Below, one piece after another: positions 62,059-64,000 of a stretch of DNA of 64,000 nt. Source of the DNA: an uncultured Clostridia bacterium (lineage in GTDB: Bacteria; Bacillota; Clostridia; Oscillospirales; CAG-272); contig CALXXF010000005.1 in NCBI GenBank assembly GCA_944392615.1, positions 23,290-87,289 of the forward strand, read 5' to 3'. Under the pieces are notes generated by a model that was not told where the DNA came from, did not search any database, and saw only the letters and a list, made by a program, of their open reading frames with translations. The translations under genes were made by a program, and so were the position numbers. Within the stretch, counting starts at the first letter, position 1; the number at the start of each line of letters is the position of its first letter.

Positions 62059-63798
62059 ATGGATATGATCAACATAAAGATAAACGGCAAGGAGTATACG
62101 GTCCCCAAGGGCATAACCGTCCTTGAAGCCGCAAGATATGCCGATATTGACATCCCCACACTGTGCTACCTCAAAGATATAAACGAGATAGGCGCGTGCA
62201 GGCTCTGCCTTGTCGAAGTGAAGGGAGCAAGGGGCCTTGTCACCTCCTGCGTGTACCCGGTCGACCGCGACGGGATGGAAATAGTTACAAATTCACCCGC
62301 AATTACAAAAGCCAGAAAGATGAACCTGGAGCTGCTCCTCTCAAATCACGACAGAAAGTGCCTTTCCTGCGTGCGTTCGACTACCTGCGAGCTTCAGAAG
62401 CTGTGCCGGGAGTATGAGGTGGATGAGGAATACTTCAAGGGCGAGCATTCACAGAAATATATAGACACATCCTCCGCCGCCATAATAAGGGATTCAAGCA
62501 AGTGCATACTCTGCCGCAGATGCTCGGCGGTCTGCAAAAAGCTTCAGGGAGTCGGGGTAATAGGCGCCAACGACAGAGGCTTTGACACACACATCGGCTG
62601 TGCTTTTGATATGGAGCTGGCTGAAACATCCTGCATCAACTGCGGTCAGTGTATAGTAGCCTGCCCCACGGGAGCAATATACGAAAGAGACGACACCGAC
62701 AAGGTTTTTGCCGCCCTTTCCGATCCCACAAAGCATGTCGCAATATGCTGCGCTCCTTCTGTTCGCGCACAGATCGGCGAATGCTTCGGCTACGAGCCGG
62801 GGACAGACACAGAGGGCCAGATGGTCGCCGCGACAAAGGCGCTCGGCTTTGACGGCGTATACGATATGAATCTCACGGCAGACCTCACTATAATGGAGGA
62901 GGCGTATGAGTTCATAGGAAGGGTCAAGAACGGCGGAAAGCTCCCCATGATCACGTCGTGCTCTCCCGGATGGATCAAGTTCTGCGAGCACTATTTCCCC
63001 GAAATGACCGAAAATCTCTCTACCTGCAAGAGCCCTCAGCAGATGTTCGGCGCTATGTACAAGACGTATTACGCCAAAAAGGCGGGACTTGATCCCAAGG
63101 ATATAGTATTTGTATCAGCTATCCCGTGCACTGCCAAAAAGTTCGAGATAGGCAGACCCAATCAGTCAGCCGCAGGTGTCCCTGACGTCGATATCGCAAT
63201 AACCACAAGAGAGCTTGCGAGAATGATACAGAAGGCCGGTATAGACTACAGGAAGATAAAGCCTGAGAAGTTTGACGATCCGTTTGACATCGGTTCCGGA
63301 GCCGGCGCTATATTCGGAGCTACCGGAGGAGTTATGGAAGCGGCGCTCCGTACCGCGGCTGAGGTTATCGAGGGCAAGAAGCTTGAAAGCGTTGATTTCA
63401 ACGAGGTGAGAGGAACTCAGGGAATCAAGTTTGCTTCGTATAAGATAGGCGACCTTTCTCTCAATGTGGCGGTCGCATCAGGAACAGCCAACGCAAAGAA
63501 GCTGCTGCGCGACGTTCAGTCCGGCAAGGTTGACGTTCAGTTTATAGAGATAATGGCGTGCCCCGGAGGATGCGTCAACGGCGGCGGACAGCCCTATCAG
63601 CCCGCATCTGTGCGCAATAACGTCGACCTGCGCGCCCTTCGTGCTTCTGTCCTCTATACAGCGGACAAGAATATGGATCTGCGCAAATCGCATGAGAACA
63701 GCGCCGTCAAGAAAGTATACGACGAATATTTCGGCGAGCCTAACAGCCATATTGCCCATGAGGTGCTCCACACCACGTATGTTAAGAGGGGTCTCTGA
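62059..63798 (+). CDS. hydA: NADH-dependent [FeFe] hydrogenase catalytic subunit
   Basis: This 579-residue cytoplasmic enzyme makes or oxidises H2. It has an N-terminal [2Fe-2S] domain (CYLKDINEIGACRLC), a His-Cys3 cluster (HDRKCLSCVRSTTC near 94), two [4Fe-4S] motifs (CILCRRCSAVC and CINCGQCIVACP) and the H-domain: TSCSPGW (Cys 301), IPCTAKKFE and IMACPGGCVNGGGQP. The C-terminal small-subunit-like domain is fused. L1 reads TSCSP rather than TSCCP. Its place after hydB and nuoE suggests the NADH-linked (group A) type. Maturases HydE/F/G are not in the window. AAAGGAG is upstream. Confidence 0.95.
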   Translation: MDMINIKINGKEYTVPKGITVLEAARYADIDIPTLCYLKDINEIGACRLCLVEVKGARGLVTSCVYPVDRDGMEIVTNSPAITKARKMNLELLLSNHDRKCLSCVRSTTCELQKLCREYEVDEEYFKGEHSQKYIDTSSAAIIRDSSKCILCRRCSAVCKKLQGVGVIGANDRGFDTHIGCAFDMELAETSCINCGQCIVACPTGAIYERDDTDKVFAALSDPTKHVAICCAPSVRAQIGECFGYEPGTDTEGQMVAATKALGFDGVYDMNLTADLTIMEEAYEFIGRVKNGGKLPMITSCSPGWIKFCEHYFPEMTENLSTCKSPQQMFGAMYKTYYAKKAGLDPKDIVFVSAIPCTAKKFEIGRPNQSAAGVPDVDIAITTRELARMIQKAGIDYRKIKPEKFDDPFDIGSGAGAIFGATGGVMEAALRTAAEVIEGKKLESVDFNEVRGTQGIKFASYKIGDLSLNVAVASGTANAKKLLRDVQSGKVDVQFIEIMACPGGCVNGGGQPYQPASVRNNVDLRALRASVLYTADKNMDLRKSHENSAVKKVYDEYFGEPNSHIAHEVLHTTYVKRGL

Positions 63799-63818
63799 GA
63801 ACATCAGGATTCTCAGAG
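63793..63818 (+). other. Hairpin at the hydA stop codon
   Basis: A perfect 9-bp inverted repeat (CTCTGAGAA / TTCTCAGAG, 8-base loop) includes the hydA TGA. There is no T-tract, so it may protect the mRNA end. Confidence 0.5.
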
Positions 63819-63934
63819 CTGAAGAGTCCTCAGGAAAAATTGGCGAAAGGCTCAGATAAAAGCGAGCTGCGGCATTCAAAGTGCCCCGGACTAAAGCGTG
63901 ATGTTCTTATCGGAGAAATCACTATAACGTAAAA

Positions 63935-63977
63935 TTCCCACAGACCAATCAAACGGTTTGTGGGAACTTTATTTTTA
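63935..63977 (+). terminator. Terminator of the hydrogenase operon
   Basis: A stem TTCCCACA/TGTGGGAA with inner ACC/GGT pairs is followed by CTTTATTTTTAT, about 135 bases after hydA. No further gene starts before the right edge. Confidence 0.85.
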
Positions 63978-64000
63978 TAGACAGGAGAGCGGATTACAAT

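Overview
The window looks like chromosomal DNA of a strictly anaerobic, low- to mid-GC Gram-positive bacterium of the class Clostridia, probably an Oscillospirales-type gut organism. The evidence is the end of a pyruvate:ferredoxin oxidoreductase gene, a clostridial NADH-dependent [FeFe]-hydrogenase operon, a group-II ECF transporter module, an L10 leader, strong AGGAGG-type ribosome binding sites, TTGACA-N17-TATAAT promoters, and the lack of outer-membrane or respiratory-chain genes. The exact taxon is inference. No prophage, transposase, integrase or CRISPR array was seen.

Layout. 1-3.3 kb: 3' end of nifJ, then leftward genes for a YitT-type membrane protein, an Eis-like acetyltransferase and a small membrane protein. 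3.7-13.4 kb: recG, a SLOG protein, prmC, citramalate synthase, a metallophosphatase (leftward), a transglutaminase-like lipoprotein and thiI. 13.5-21.3 kb, all leftward: a secreted cysteine-rich NlpC/P60-like protein, a GH38 alpha-mannosidase, secG, a CAT-anticodon tRNA, and a glycosyltransferase/plsY-like pair. 22-27.8 kb: a thioredoxin-reductase-like flavoprotein, alr, a UDP-GlcNAc 2-epimerase and a UDP-glucose dehydrogenase. 28-36.2 kb: tRNA-Ala, ruvC-ruvA-ruvB, an rRNA-methyltransferase-like gene, ecfA1-ecfA2-ecfT and truA. 36.4-44.5 kb: a membrane-anchored beta-propeller-like protein, cvpA, a ClpE-like AAA+ unfoldase and a large degenerate P-type ATPase. 44.7-54.7 kb: L10 leader-rplJ-rplL, rsmA, a NYN-domain protein (leftward), polA, a GH32 gene relic, a ClC transporter and an Mrp/NBP35 ATPase (leftward). 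54.9-63.8 kb: the hydrogenase region.

How the genes work together. The last 9 kb form one functional block. An upstream unit (DRTGG, HATPase, sensory-type [FeFe]-hydrogenase-like Fe-S protein, DRTGG, PHP) looks regulatory. It is followed by a structured leader RNA with its own promoter and by the catalytic unit (NuoE/HydC-like, a second HATPase, a [2Fe-2S] protein, NuoF/HydB-like, HydA), which probably oxidises NADH, with or without ferredoxin, to make H2. The nifJ fragment fits the same pyruvate-ferredoxin-H2 economy. Other genes serve recombination and replication (recG, ruvCAB, polA), translation (prmC, thiI, truA, rsmA, rplJL), the envelope (alr, UDP-sugar enzymes, plsY-like and glycolipid glycosyltransferase) and vitamin uptake (ECF).

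Two features stand out. First, a roughly 1100-residue protein at 41185-44535 keeps the P-type ATPase architecture, but its actuator, phosphorylation, nucleotide-domain and hinge motifs are all altered; it looks like a pseudo-ATPase. Second, many intergenic gaps carry their own short tandem repeat (10-48 bp units, different at each locus), the largest being about 14 copies of a 35-37 bp unit between alr and the epimerase gene. Similar repeats occur in frame inside several proteins.
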